The position numbers and the translations under genes are program-made. From Streptomyces sp. HPF1205 (lineage in GTDB: Bacteria; Actinomycetota; Actinomycetes; Streptomycetales; Streptomycetaceae): a stretch of DNA of 64,000 bases. The stretch spans positions 1 to 64,000 of the forward strand of contig NZ_JAINVH010000032.1 of the NCBI RefSeq assembly GCF_020400825.1. The letters run 5' to 3'. Below are positions 1-10,232 of the stretch, in pieces (positions within the stretch are counted from its first letter, which is position 1; every line of letters starts with the position of its first letter). The notes below the pieces were generated by a model. It searched no databases, had not been told where the DNA came from, and worked only from the letters and a program-made list of their open reading frames with translations.

Positions 1-1
1 G

Positions 2-433
2 GTGAACTACGGCAACGGCGGCACCAGCACCGGCGGGTCGTCCGGCCCGCTGCACGCGGTGGGCGCGGGCAAGTGCCTGGACGTGCCGAACTCGACCACC
101 ACGCTGGGCACGCAGACGCAGATCTACGACTGCAACGGCCAGGCCAACCAGAACTGGACGCACACCTCGTCCAACCAGCTCACGGTCACCCTCGGCGGCA
201 CCCAGCTGTGCCTGGACGCCTATGCCAAGGGAACCACCAGCGGCACCAAGGTGGACACCTACAGCTGCAACGGCCAGACCAACCAGCAGTGGCAGTTGAA
301 CTCCAACGGCACCATCACCGGCGTCCAGTCCGGCCTGTGCCTGGACGTCACCGGAGCCTCCACCGCCAACGGCGCCCTGGCCGAACTGTGGACCTGCAAC
401 GGCCAGTCCAACCAGCAGTGGACCCTCGGCTGA
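2..433 (+). CDS. C-terminal CBM13 (ricin B-type lectin) domain of a truncated secreted protein
   Basis: The left edge of the window cuts this gene; only the last 143 codons are visible and the GTG at position 2 is probably not the real start. The visible part is a Gly/Ser/Thr linker followed by one beta-trefoil carbohydrate-binding module. Three CLD segments (KCLDV, LCLDA, LCLDV) and three QxW motifs (QNW, QQW, QQW) mark the three sub-domains. Such modules anchor secreted glycosidases to polysaccharides. The module matches that of the GH54 enzyme at 3297-4778 almost base for base, so the lost part may be a related hemicellulase. That is inference; the catalytic domain is outside the window. 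A strong terminator follows. Confidence 0.85.
   Translation: MNYGNGGTSTGGSSGPLHAVGAGKCLDVPNSTTTLGTQTQIYDCNGQANQNWTHTSSNQLTVTLGGTQLCLDAYAKGTTSGTKVDTYSCNGQTNQQWQLNSNGTITGVQSGLCLDVTGASTANGALAELWTCNGQSNQQWTLG
47..431 (+). repeat. 385-bp near-identical CBM13 coding repeat, copy 1 (copy 2 at 4392-4776)
   Basis: Positions 47-431 align to 4392-4776 at a constant offset of 4345 with no gap. I count nine mismatches, about 97.7 percent identity. Several mismatches are synonymous third-position changes; others change Thr to Ser, Ala to Gly, Ser to Asn, Asn to Asp and Ile to Val. Similarity ends sharply in the upstream linker and at the stop codon (TGA versus TAG), so the shared unit is the lectin module only. 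Confidence 0.95.
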
Positions 434-519
434 CCTGAACGGCGCCACTTCGTGGCCGGTACGCGCCGGCCGCGGGTCGTGGCGGGCCGCCGGGGCGCGA
501 ACGCCCGCGCCCCGGCAGC

Positions 520-550
520 GGTGAGAGGCCCGCGCCACGGGCCTCTCACC
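520..550 (+). terminator. Rho-independent-type hairpin after the CBM13 gene
   Basis: A perfect 13-bp inverted repeat (arms 520-532 and 538-550, GGTGAGAGGCCCG and its complement) with a 5-nt loop lies 87 bp after the stop at 433. There is no U-run, as is usual in Streptomyces. Confidence 0.8.
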
Positions 551-1118
551 GGATCACTGTCCCCCACCAGTGAGGCAAGCTGATGACGAACCACTCCGCG
601 GCGCCGGCAGCCGCGCGCGGCGGGTGCGCGGCGGTCGCCGCGATCCGCCGGGACGCGACCCGCCCGTCGTCCGACGGGCCGATGGTCCCCCGCGGCAGCG
701 GCCGGCCGGGCCGGGCCGCCCGCGACGCGCGGACCCGGCCCCGTACCAGGGTCGAGACCTGGACGAGCGACGGCGGCGACGGGCGGCAGCGGCCTCCTGG
801 AACACCTCCCGCGGGCGGACGGCCCGCGAGCGGACGGCCGTCGACGGCGAGCGGCTCCCGGGCCGTCCTGGCGTCCATGACGGCCCGACGACCGGCGGCC
901 CCAGCCCTCGGCACGCCCCGTACGCCCTGACGGCTGCCCCGGTCCCCACGCCCGGTCGGAGCGACTCCCGCGGCATCCAGGCCCATCCGACCCACGACCG
1001 CGGCACACACCGGAAGCGGTCGCGCGGTCGGGCCCACGGTCCGACGGGAGCCGACCCGACCACCGCTCAGCCCCACCCCGCGTTGTGCGATCCGCTACCC
1101 CACACGAAAGGCTCCCAC
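551..1118. other. Intergenic region upstream of the GH29 gene; no supported gene
   Basis: About 570 bases lie between the terminator and the fucosidase start. Open frames exist in several frames on both strands, including an ATG at 583, but they have Arg/Pro/Gly-rich translations and no ribosome binding site. They read as high-GC shadows. The region presumably carries the promoter and any operator for the fucosidase; I could not identify a convincing palindrome or -10/-35 pair. Confidence 0.5.
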
Positions 1119-3110
1119 ATGTCCGATTCTTCCCTTCCGATCAGCCGGCGTCGGTTGCTGGCGTCGGCGGCCGGCGCGGCCACGGCCTTCGGTCTGCTGC
1201 GGTTCGCCCCCGACGCCGCGGCCACCACGGGCCCCAGCAGCTACTCGGCCAGTTGGTCGTCGGTGGACCAGCACCCGCCGGCCCCGGCGTGGTTCCAGGA
1301 CGCCAAGTTCGGCATCTACTACCACTGGGGTGTCTTCAGCGTTCCCGCGTTCGGGAACGAGTGGTACCCGCGCAACATGTACATCTCGGGCTCGAACGAG
1401 AACAACCATCACAAGGCCACCTACGGCGACCCGTCGGTGTGGCCGTACAACTTCTTCATCGACGGCGGGCGTGACAAGTCCGGCAACTTCGTGCAGTTCG
1501 CGCCCAAGCTGACCTCGGCGGGCGGGAACTTCGACCCCAACGCCTGGGCAAGCCTGTTCAAGGCCGCCGGCGCGAAGTTCGCCGGCCCCGTCGCCGAGCA
1601 CCACGACGGTTTCTCCATGTGGAACAGCCAGGTCAACCCGTGGAACTCCGTCCAGCGCGGTCCCAAGCTGGACCTGGTGAACCTGCACGCCCAGGCCATC
1701 CGCGGCCAGGGCCTGAAGTTCATGACCTCGCTGCACCACGCGTACCACTTCAACGGCTACTACGACCACGTGCCGGCCCAGTCGGACCCGACGCTGAAGA
1801 TCCTGTTCGGGCAGCAGGGCACGACCGCGGAGAACCTGCTCTGGTACAACAAGCTCATCGAGGTCATCGACGGCTACCAGCCGGACCTGATCTGGCAGGA
1901 CTTCGACCTGAACCTGGTGCAGGAGTCCTATCGCCTGCAGTTCCTGGCGTACTACTACAACAAGGCCGTCGCCTGGAACAAGGACGTCGTCGCCACCTAC
2001 AAGGACGGCCTGGACAACAAGGGCGAGGTCTTCGACTTCGAACGCGGCGGGCCGTCGGGGCTGATGACGCCGTACTGGCTGACCGACGACAGCATCTCCT
2101 CCTCCAGTTGGTGCTACACCGTGGGCATCGGCTACTACACCACCCAGGCCCTGCTGCACGCGCTGATCGACCGCACGGCCAAGGGCGGCACGATGCTGCT
2201 GAACATCGCGCCCATGGCCGACGGCACCATCCCGTCGGGACAGCAGACCATCCTGCGCGGCATGGGCGACTGGCTGAGCCGCAACGGTGAGGCGATCTAC
2301 GGCACCCGGTCGTGGTCCAGCTACGGCGAGGGCCCCACCGCCATGGGCGGCGGATCCTTCAGCGGCCCCAAGGCCGGCGTGGCCCAGGACGTCCGCTTCA
2401 CCCGCACCCAGGACAACACGGTGCTCTACGCCACCTCGCTCGGCTGGCAGGGCGGCACCATGACCATCACCACCTTGAACTCCAACCAGTTCAACATCAG
2501 CACCCTGACCAGCGCACAACTGATCAACAACGCCGCGGGCAGCTACATCAACCTGCCGACGCCGACCCAGGACGCCTCCGGCCTGCACCTGACCATGCCG
2601 TCCTCCAGCGCCCCCTTCAGCGCCCTGGCGTACACCGTCAAGCTCACCTTCTCCGGGCAGATCCCGGCGCTGGGCAGCGGCGGGACCGGCACCGGCACCG
2701 GCTACGTGAAGATCGCCAACGTCACCACCGGGCTGGTCCTCGACAGCGGCGGCAACGTCTCCTCCGGCTCCAACCTCAAGCAGTGGAACTACGACGGCAG
2801 CACCAACCTGCAGTGGCAGCTGGTGGACCTGGGCGGCGGCTACTACCGGATCGTCAACCGCACCAACGGCATGGTCGCCGACAGCTGGGGCAACACCGCC
2901 AACGGCGCCCCCGCCCGCCAGGCCGCCTGGAACGGCGGCAACAACCAGCAGTGGTCGCTGAACAACCTCGGCAACGGCCGCTACCAGATCATCAACCGCG
3001 GCACCGGCACCGCCCTCGACGGCGCCGGCCTGACCTCGGCCGGCTCCACCGCCGAGCTGTGGGCGCCGAACGGCAGCACCAACAACGAGTGGACCATCAC
3101 CGGAGTGTGA
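1119..3110 (+). CDS. Secreted GH29 alpha-L-fucosidase with C-terminal ricin-type lectin domain
   Basis: Predicted 663-residue exo-enzyme releasing terminal alpha-L-fucose from glycans. The N-terminus has a twin-arginine signal (SRRRLLAS, residues 8-15, then an Ala-rich hydrophobic stretch). The GH29 catalytic barrel covers roughly residues 45-420; DLIWQDFDL near residue 257 contains Asp261, which matches the family nucleophile position, and a CVGIGYY-type strand and TMLLNIAP follow. After a beta-sandwich, residues about 525-663 form a CBM13-like domain with QxW repeats (LQW, QQW). The frame is open far upstream, but ATG 1119 has GAAAGG seven bases before it and begins the signal peptide. It faces the same way as the GH54 gene, with hairpins between. 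Confidence 0.9.
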   Translation: MSDSSLPISRRRLLASAAGAATAFGLLRFAPDAAATTGPSSYSASWSSVDQHPPAPAWFQDAKFGIYYHWGVFSVPAFGNEWYPRNMYISGSNENNHHKATYGDPSVWPYNFFIDGGRDKSGNFVQFAPKLTSAGGNFDPNAWASLFKAAGAKFAGPVAEHHDGFSMWNSQVNPWNSVQRGPKLDLVNLHAQAIRGQGLKFMTSLHHAYHFNGYYDHVPAQSDPTLKILFGQQGTTAENLLWYNKLIEVIDGYQPDLIWQDFDLNLVQESYRLQFLAYYYNKAVAWNKDVVATYKDGLDNKGEVFDFERGGPSGLMTPYWLTDDSISSSSWCYTVGIGYYTTQALLHALIDRTAKGGTMLLNIAPMADGTIPSGQQTILRGMGDWLSRNGEAIYGTRSWSSYGEGPTAMGGGSFSGPKAGVAQDVRFTRTQDNTVLYATSLGWQGGTMTITTLNSNQFNISTLTSAQLINNAAGSYINLPTPTQDASGLHLTMPSSSAPFSALAYTVKLTFSGQIPALGSGGTGTGTGYVKIANVTTGLVLDSGGNVSSGSNLKQWNYDGSTNLQWQLVDLGGGYYRIVNRTNGMVADSWGNTANGAPARQAAWNGGNNQQWSLNNLGNGRYQIINRGTGTALDGAGLTSAGSTAELWAPNGSTNNEWTITGV

Positions 3111-4778
<1,668 letters not shown>

Positions 4779-4810
4779 CCATCCCCGCGGGCCATGTCCG
4801 CCAGTCCGAC

Positions 4811-4852
4811 GGGACCGCCCCCGGAGCCGGCAAGGGCTCCGGGGGCGGTCCC
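4811..4852 (+). terminator. Perfect 18-bp hairpin after the GH54 gene
   Basis: Arm 4811-4828 and its exact complement 4835-4852 enclose GGCAAG. It begins 32 bases after the TAG stop and separates the glycosidase transcript from the convergent gene at 4911. Confidence 0.9.
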
Positions 4853-4910
4853 GTGCCGTCCCACGGGCGTGCCGTCGTACGGGCGTGTCCGCGCGGGTGT
4901 GCCGCGTCCT

Positions 4911-5318
4911 TCACTTGTGCGGCCAGTGGGGCCGCCGGGGGTGGGAGGGGCCGCGGGGGCGGGTCGGGCCGGGCGGCCGGGGCTGCGAGGGCGGCCCGCC
5001 CGGGTCCGGATGCGCGGGGAGGTCGCCGGGCGGGTGCAGCCCTTCCTCGGAGTACCGGGTCGCGGCGATGGCGTCGACGGTCTGCTCCTCGGTGAAGGTC
5101 TCGGAGCCGGGGATGTGCGGCACGTATCCGATGAGGGTGCCGTCGCGCACCACCTCGGCGTCCAGTCCGGCGGCCCCGTCGGCGTTCCACAGGGCCTCGC
5201 TCCCGTCGGGGATGACCACGCGGATCCCGAACTCGTACACGCCCTCCTCGGCGCGGTGGGCCATGATGCCCCGCGTACGCAGGGCGGACACGATGCGGTC
5301 GATGCGGTCGGGTTCCAT
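4911..5318 (-). CDS. Conserved hypothetical protein, small, Pro-rich tail
   Basis: Predicted 135 residues. I do not recognise a named family. Residues 1-90 look like a compact folded domain (MEPDRIDRIVSALRTRG, then EFGIRVVIPDGSEALWNAD and GTLIGYVPHIPGSETFTEEQ). Residues from about 95 are a Pro/His/Arg-rich tail. ATG 5318 is preceded by GAGGAGG eight bases away, which decides the start over a longer open frame reaching 5420. It is transcribed alone, converging on the GH54 terminator. No signal peptide or membrane segment is visible. The tail is low-complexity, but the frame has no other stop, so it is probably translated. Confidence 0.65.
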   Translation of the reverse strand: MEPDRIDRIVSALRTRGIMAHRAEEGVYEFGIRVVIPDGSEALWNADGAAGLDAEVVRDGTLIGYVPHIPGSETFTEEQTVDAIAATRYSEEGLHPPGDLPAHPDPGGPPSQPRPPGPTRPRGPSHPRRPHWPHK

Positions 5319-5439
5319 GGCCGGGCATCCTCCTCGGGCGGCCTGCCGTCGGCGCCCGCCCGGAGCGGGCACCCGCCCCCCCTCGTCTCCACGGTACTGC
5401 GGCCGTCCCGGACCCCCCACCGGAAGCCGCGGGACCCGG

Positions 5440-5484
5440 GGCCGTCTGAGGCGGACCGCCGGGGGCCGTCCGCCTCAGACGGCC
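5440..5484 (-). terminator. 17-bp hairpin overlapping the stop codon of the GNAT gene
   Basis: Arms 5440-5456 and 5468-5484 are exact complements with an 11-nt loop. The right arm contains the last codons and the TGA (5475-5477) of the acetyltransferase, so the terminator stem begins inside the gene. Confidence 0.85.
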
Positions 5485-5963
5485 CGCTCGAACCAGGTGC
5501 CCTGCTTCCCGCCGAGGTCGGCCGGATCCGCCGGGCCGACCGGGACGAAACCGGTTTTGGCCAGCACCCTTCGTGAGGCGATGTTCTGGTGCGGCGCGGC
5601 CGCCCGCAGCCTGCGCAGGCCGTGCCGGCGCGCCGCGAAGGCGCACAGCTCCGTCACGGTCGCGGTCGCGACCCCGCGCCCGGCGGTCTGCCGCGCGACG
5701 CGGTAGCCGAGCACGGCGGTGCCGTCCTCGATGTCGTACAGGTTGAACCTGCCCAGTACGGAGCCGTCCTCGTCCAGGAGCAGGTAGAAGACGCAGATGC
5801 CGCTCTCCTGCTCGGCCAGCAGGTCGGCGTACCGGTCGTCGAAGGCGGCGAAGTAGTCGTCGCCGCGGTCCGTGATGTGGGCGGCGAAGTAGTCGCGGTT
5901 GGCCAGTTCGAAGGCCAGCACCGCCCGGGCGTGGTCGTGGCGCAGCCTCTGCAGTTCGGGCAT
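5475..5963 (-). CDS. GNAT-family N-acetyltransferase
   Basis: Predicted 162 residues, the usual length for a RimJ/RimL-like acetyltransferase. The substrate, possibly a protein N-terminus or a small amine, cannot be told from the sequence. The fold is recognisable: SVLGRFNLYDIEDGTAVLGYRV gives strands 4-5, then RQTAGRGVAT is the acetyl-CoA binding R/Q-x-x-G-x-G/A loop. It is followed by LRRLRAAAPHQNIASRRVLAK, in which the N-x-x-S-x-x-V-L-x-K pattern is typical of this branch. No Shine-Dalgarno is visible, but a TACGGT box ends six bases before the ATG, so a leaderless transcript is likely and supports this start. It is divergent from the YciI-like gene. Confidence 0.85.
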   Translation of the reverse strand: MPELQRLRHDHARAVLAFELANRDYFAAHITDRGDDYFAAFDDRYADLLAEQESGICVFYLLLDEDGSVLGRFNLYDIEDGTAVLGYRVARQTAGRGVATATVTELCAFAARRHGLRRLRAAAPHQNIASRRVLAKTGFVPVGPADPADLGGKQGTWFERAV

Positions 5964-5969
5964 CCGCCG

Positions 5970-5975
5970 ACCGTA
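5970..5975 (-). promoter_or_regulatory. -10 box (TACGGT) for leaderless GNAT mRNA
   Basis: TACGGT fits TANNNT and is separated from the ATG (5963) by CGGCGG, six bases. Transcription would start at or next to the start codon. Confidence 0.5.
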
Positions 5976-6071
5976 CCGCCGGGCCGCGCCCGCCCGTCCA
6001 CCGGGCCGCGCCCGTCGGGTGAGCCGTAATCGAGGAGCGGGCCGGGTTGGCACGGTGATAGGGAAGGCGGC

Positions 6072-6638
6072 ATGGAGTTCTTCTGCTACCACCGCGACCG
6101 GCCCGGCTCGTCGACGCTGCGCGACGAACTGCTGGAGGAGCACTGGTCGTACATGGACCGGTTCGGGAAGGAACTGATCGCCCGCGGCCCGACCTTCACC
6201 GACGACGACGTGCCGACCGGCAGCGTGCACATCGCCGACCTGCCGGACCCGGCCGCCGCCCGCGCCTTCGCCTTCGACGAGCCCGGCTACCAGGCCGGCG
6301 TCTACCGGGACGTGCTGCTGCGCCGCTGGCGCAACATGCTCGGGCGCACCATGTGGGACTTCCCGGGCGGCCGTACCGGCGGCAACCGCTACCTGGTGCT
6401 CGGCCTCGGCCCGGCCGGGGCCGGAGCCGGGGCGGAGCCCGCCGTGCCGGACGACCGGGACGAACTCGTCGCCTACGGACCGCTGCTGTCCGACGACGGG
6501 GTCACCTGGGTGGGGACGGCGGCGCTGGTCCGCGCGCCCGACCCGGACACGGCACGCGCGGTCCTGACCGCGGACCGCGGTGCCGGCCCGTACGCCGGAG
6601 TCGAGGTGCACAACTGGGAGTTCGGCGGGCGGCGGTAG
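6072..6638 (+). CDS. YciI-like (YCII domain) protein
   Basis: Predicted 188 residues. The first 95 resemble the YCII domain (EEHWSYMDRFGKELIARGP, with the conserved His and the RGP turn, then DPAAARAFAFDEPGY). The second half repeats the pattern more weakly (DELVAYGPLLSDDGVTWVG, then RAPDPDTARAVLTADRG), so it is probably a tandem of two ferredoxin-like domains. YCII proteins are small cytosolic enzymes of largely unknown substrate, related to chloromuconolactone dehalogenase. ATG 6072 has GGGAAGG five bases before it. It is monocistronic, divergent from the GNAT gene and convergent with the DUF4232 gene. Confidence 0.75.
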   Translation: MEFFCYHRDRPGSSTLRDELLEEHWSYMDRFGKELIARGPTFTDDDVPTGSVHIADLPDPAAARAFAFDEPGYQAGVYRDVLLRRWRNMLGRTMWDFPGGRTGGNRYLVLGLGPAGAGAGAEPAVPDDRDELVAYGPLLSDDGVTWVGTAALVRAPDPDTARAVLTADRGAGPYAGVEVHNWEFGGRR

Positions 6639-6684
6639 GAGAGCACGGGCGCCGCCGGCCGGCCCCGGTCGCCGGCGCGTCCCG

Positions 6685-7218
6685 TCAGGGAGCGGTGAGC
6701 GACACCGGGCTGACCCGGAACATGCCGCAGACGCGCAGGCGGTAGGTGATGAGCGCGGAGTTGCCGCCGGCGCCGGGCGGGAAGACCCGGATGAACGAGG
6801 AGGGCGGCCGGCACCTGGGCCCGAAGCCCTGGTTGTTGGTACGGATGGTGGCGAACGCCTTGTGGCCCGTGCGCACGGTCACGGTGGTCACCGGACGGTT
6901 GAAGCTGCGGCGGGCCGGGAACGTGATCGGGCGCTTGCCCTGGTCGAGCAGGACGACAACCGGATAGCCGCGCATCACGCAGTTGTGCGGGTTGACGTTC
7001 TGGAACTGGATGGGGACGAAGACCGACCCCGCGCCGGCCGTCACCCGGCCGATGGACAGGTGAAGGTCGCTCACCTGGCAGTTGGGTACGGGCGGTGAGG
7101 CCTTGGCGCCCTGGGCGCCGTCGGCGGCCTGGGCACCGGTGGCGCCAACGGTGGCACCGGTGGCGGCGAACAGGGCGGCGGACGCAAGGACGAGCGCCCG
7201 CCTGGAAATGCTGGTCAT
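6685..7218 (-). CDS. Secreted DUF4232 protein
   Basis: Predicted 177 residues. Residues 1-32 are a signal peptide (SRRALVLASAALFAAT, ending TGAQAA), possibly twin-arginine since SRR begins it. The mature protein begins with a Cys (PNCQVSDLHLSIG) and contains RTNNQGFGPRC and the ending LRVCGMFRVSPVSL, which gives the three-Cys pattern of DUF4232, a beta-sandwich domain abundant in Streptomyces exoproteins with unknown role. ATG 7218 has GGGAG six bases upstream and begins the signal peptide, so I prefer it to the longer frame. Its neighbours suggest no pathway. Confidence 0.8.
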   Translation of the reverse strand: MTSISRRALVLASAALFAATGATVGATGAQAADGAQGAKASPPVPNCQVSDLHLSIGRVTAGAGSVFVPIQFQNVNPHNCVMRGYPVVVLLDQGKRPITFPARRSFNRPVTTVTVRTGHKAFATIRTNNQGFGPRCRPPSSFIRVFPPGAGGNSALITYRLRVCGMFRVSPVSLTAP

Positions 7219-7709
7219 GTTGCACTCCCGTCCGGATCGACAAATGCCCAAATACCCGTCCAATTTACGTCTTCCGCCGCACAGCGGCATCGCGGGCACG
7301 AGTGGCGCGGCGGACCCGAGCGCGGTATGGGCGGCGGGCGCGGCCCTCGCAAAAGGCGAGGTGGGCGCGGCGCGGGCGGCGCCCGGACGGCCTCCTCCCG
7401 GCCGTCAAGCCGCGGATGACGCGAGGACCCAGGGTGCGGATCGCGGTACGCAGGGTGAGAGCGGGGCGGGGCGACGGCGGTGCCGGCTCGCGTCGTGCCG
7501 CGGGCCGGTGGACGTCCCCGGACGCGGCACACCGGCGTCCATTCGGCGCCCCGGACCGCCACGGAAGTCGCCGCCGCCACCGTCGTCGCCACTTGGGCCC
7601 CCGCGCGGGCGCCGCGCCCCGCGTCATAGGCGTCGACGTCTGACCGCCCCTTATGATTCGTCCGACCACTACGGGCGGGCGGCTCGTCCGGTACGGGCGG
7701 GCGGGACGG
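7219..7709. other. Divergent intergenic region between DUF4232 and GH95 genes
   Basis: About 490 bases without a supported gene. The part next to the DUF4232 start is AT-richer (7240-7270) and contains a TAAATT box (7267 to 7262 on the minus strand) that could be its -10. The rest is GC-rich with Arg-rich open frames that lack ribosome binding sites. Confidence 0.4.
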
Positions 7710-10232
7710 ATGGGGGTGGGTGCGGTGCGCGTGCCGCGGGAACCACAGGAACCACAGGAACCACAGGAAGCGGAGGCGGGAGCGGCGGCGCAGGCGCTGG
7801 AGCTGGCCTACGACGGGCCGGCGGCGATCTGGGCGGAGGCGCTGCCGGTGGGCAACGGCAGGCTCGGCGCCATGGTGCACGGCACCTGCCCGGTGGAGCG
7901 GATCGACCTCAACGAGGACACCTTCTGGTCCGGCCCGGGCGACACGGACGTGCCCGAGGTGCCCGAGGGGCTGCTGGCCCGGGCCCGGGCACAGGTACGG
8001 GCCGGTGAACACGTCGCCGCCGGGCGGACCCTGACCGCCACTCAGGGCGCGGACGCCGAGGCCCTTCAGCCGGTCGGCACCCTGGAGATCGAATTCATCG
8101 GATCACCCGCCGCCCCGGCTTCGTACCGGCGCTCGCTCGACCTGCGCGACGGGGTGGCTCATGTGGTGCGCGGCCAGGCGGCCGGGCACCACGTACGGCA
8201 GCAGGTGCTCGCCTCCGCGCCGCACCAGGTGGTCGCGGTGCGGCTGGAGTCGGACGCCCCGGAGGGCCTGCACCTGCGGGCGCGGCTGACCACGCCTCAG
8301 CCGCGCTCCCGGTTCCGCGCGCAGGGCCCGGGAGCGGTGGCGCTGCTCCTCGCCGCGCCCCGGCACGTGGTCCCGTGGCCGCGCCGCGACGGCGTGCGGT
8401 ACGAGGACGACGAGACGCGCTCCGTACGGGCCGCGGCGCTGCTGCGCGTGGACGCCGAGGGGGCGGGGGCGACCACCGGGCAGGACGACGGGCCGGGTGA
8501 GGGACCAGGCGGCGGGCCGGACGGCGGGCCGAGGGTCGCGGGCCCCGCGGTGACGGTGCGCGGCGCGAGGGCGGTGACCGTGTACGTGGCCGTCCGTACC
8601 GGCTTCGCGGGTGCGCTGACGCCTCCCGTACGGGACCCGGAGGAGTGCCTCGCCGAGGCCGCGCGGGACGTGGCGGCGGCGCGGGCGGCCGGGTGGAGCG
8701 GGCTGCGCGCGGCCCATCTCGCCGACCACAGGGCCCTCATGGACCGCGTGACGCTGCGTCTCGACGACGTGGGGCCGGTGCCCGGTCTCCCGGTCGACGC
8801 CCGCCTGTCGCGGCGCGCCGCCGGGGAGCGCGACGAGCACCTGTGCGTGCTGGCCTTCGCCTTCGGCCGCTACCTGCTGGCCGCGTCCTCCCGTCCCGGA
8901 ACGCAGGCGGCGACCTTGCAGGGCGTCTGGAACAGCGAGGTGACGCCGCCGTGGAACTGCCAGTACACGGTGAACATCAACGCGGAGATGAACTACTGGC
9001 CCGCCGAGACCACCGCCCTGCCCGAGTGCCACGAACCGCTGCTCGACCTGGTCACCGGGCTCGCCGAGGCCGGCCGGCCCGCCGCGCGGGGCATTTACGG
9101 CGCCCGCGGCTGGACCTGCCACCACAACACCGACCTGTGGCGGATCACCGTACCGGTCGGCAAGGGCCTGGGCGACCCGATGTGGTCGCAGTGGCCGATG
9201 GGCGGCGCCTGGCTGAGCCTGCACCTGGCCGAGCGGTGGCGGTTCGGCCGGGACGTGCGGTTCCTCGCGCGGGTCGCGCTGCCGGTGGGCGCGGACGCGG
9301 CCCGGTTCGTGCTCGACCTGATGGTGCCGGACGCGGACGGGTGGCTGGTCACCTCGCCGTCGACCAGCCCGGAGAACCGGTTCGTCACCGCGGACGGCCC
9401 GGCCAGCGTGGTCGAGGGCAGCACGATGGACCTGACCCTGGCGCGGGAGCTGTTCGCGTTCCTGCTGGAGGCGGAGCGCGAACTGGCGGCGGCCGGCCTC
9501 GCGCCGTCCGCCGAGGACGCGGCCGCGCTGGAGGAGGTGCGCGCGGCCCTGCCGCGGCTGGCCCCCCTGCGCGTCGGCTCCGACGGCAGGCTGCTCGAAT
9601 GGCCGGGCGAACGCGAGGAGGCCGAGCCGCACCACCGGCACGTCTCGCACCTGGTCGGCCTCTACCCCGGGCGGATCCTGGCCGGGGACGGGCGGTTGCG
9701 GGACGCGGCGCGCCGCTCGCTCGAAGGCCGCGGGGACGCGGGCACCGGGTGGTCGGTGGCGTGGAAGACCGGCCTGTGGGCGCGGCTCGGCGACGGCGCG
9801 GCCGCGCACCGGCTGCTGGGCGAGTACCTGCAGCCGGTCGGCCCCGGGCTCTCCGGCGGGTCCTCCTCCGGCGGCGGGGTCTACCGCTCGATGCTGTGCG
9901 CGCACCCGCCGTTCCAGATCGACGGCAACTTCGGCGTGACGGCGGCGATCGCCGAGATGCTGCTGCAGAGCCACACCGAGTACGAGGGCGCGCCCGTGCT
10001 GGAGCTGCTGCCCGCGCTGCCGCCGCGGTGGCCGGCCGGGCGCGTGACCGGTCTGCGGGCGCGTGGCGCGGTCCGCCTGGCCGAACTGGTATGGGCGGAC
10101 GGCGCGGTGCGCTCCGCGCGGGTCGAAGCGCTCGCCGACACCCGCGTCGAGGTGCGCTGGACGGCTCCGACGGGCGAGGCCCGCGCTCTTCGGCTGCGCC
10201 TGCGCGCGGGGGAATGGGCGGACGTGCGCTGA
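7710..10232 (+). CDS. GH95 alpha-L-fucosidase (or alpha-L-galactosidase), cytoplasmic
   Basis: Predicted 840 residues from ATG 7710; an in-frame ATG at 7653 would add 19. Neither has a strong ribosome binding site, so the start is uncertain. GH95 enzymes hydrolyse alpha-1,2-L-fucosyl (some alpha-L-galactosyl) bonds by inversion. The N-terminal beta-sandwich begins LAYDGPAAIWAEALPVGNGR and LNEDTFWSGPG, both family hallmarks. The (alpha/alpha)6 barrel contains NINAEMNYWPAE, HHNTDLWR, and later SPSTSPENRF and IDGNFGVTAAIAEML. No signal peptide is present, so it likely acts on imported oligosaccharides, which fits the transporter downstream on the other strand. Residues about 263-290 are a Gly/Asp/Pro-rich insertion. 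Confidence 0.88.
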   Translation: MGVGAVRVPREPQEPQEPQEAEAGAAAQALELAYDGPAAIWAEALPVGNGRLGAMVHGTCPVERIDLNEDTFWSGPGDTDVPEVPEGLLARARAQVRAGEHVAAGRTLTATQGADAEALQPVGTLEIEFIGSPAAPASYRRSLDLRDGVAHVVRGQAAGHHVRQQVLASAPHQVVAVRLESDAPEGLHLRARLTTPQPRSRFRAQGPGAVALLLAAPRHVVPWPRRDGVRYEDDETRSVRAAALLRVDAEGAGATTGQDDGPGEGPGGGPDGGPRVAGPAVTVRGARAVTVYVAVRTGFAGALTPPVRDPEECLAEAARDVAAARAAGWSGLRAAHLADHRALMDRVTLRLDDVGPVPGLPVDARLSRRAAGERDEHLCVLAFAFGRYLLAASSRPGTQAATLQGVWNSEVTPPWNCQYTVNINAEMNYWPAETTALPECHEPLLDLVTGLAEAGRPAARGIYGARGWTCHHNTDLWRITVPVGKGLGDPMWSQWPMGGAWLSLHLAERWRFGRDVRFLARVALPVGADAARFVLDLMVPDADGWLVTSPSTSPENRFVTADGPASVVEGSTMDLTLARELFAFLLEAERELAAAGLAPSAEDAAALEEVRAALPRLAPLRVGSDGRLLEWPGEREEAEPHHRHVSHLVGLYPGRILAGDGRLRDAARRSLEGRGDAGTGWSVAWKTGLWARLGDGAAAHRLLGEYLQPVGPGLSGGSSSGGGVYRSMLCAHPPFQIDGNFGVTAAIAEMLLQSHTEYEGAPVLELLPALPPRWPAGRVTGLRARGAVRLAELVWADGAVRSARVEALADTRVEVRWTAPTGEARALRLRLRAGEWADVR
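7741..7767 (+). repeat. Three tandem copies of a 9-bp unit in the GH95 N-terminus
   Basis: AACCACAGG repeats three times without change and encodes a Glu-Pro-Gln repeat just after the start codon. Such a unit can change copy number by slippage without shifting frame. Confidence 0.9.

Noticed and set aside
583-930. A 115-codon open frame before the GH29 gene
   Set aside because: It is Arg/Pro/Ala-rich, has no ribosome binding site or recognisable domain, and lies in a presumed promoter region.
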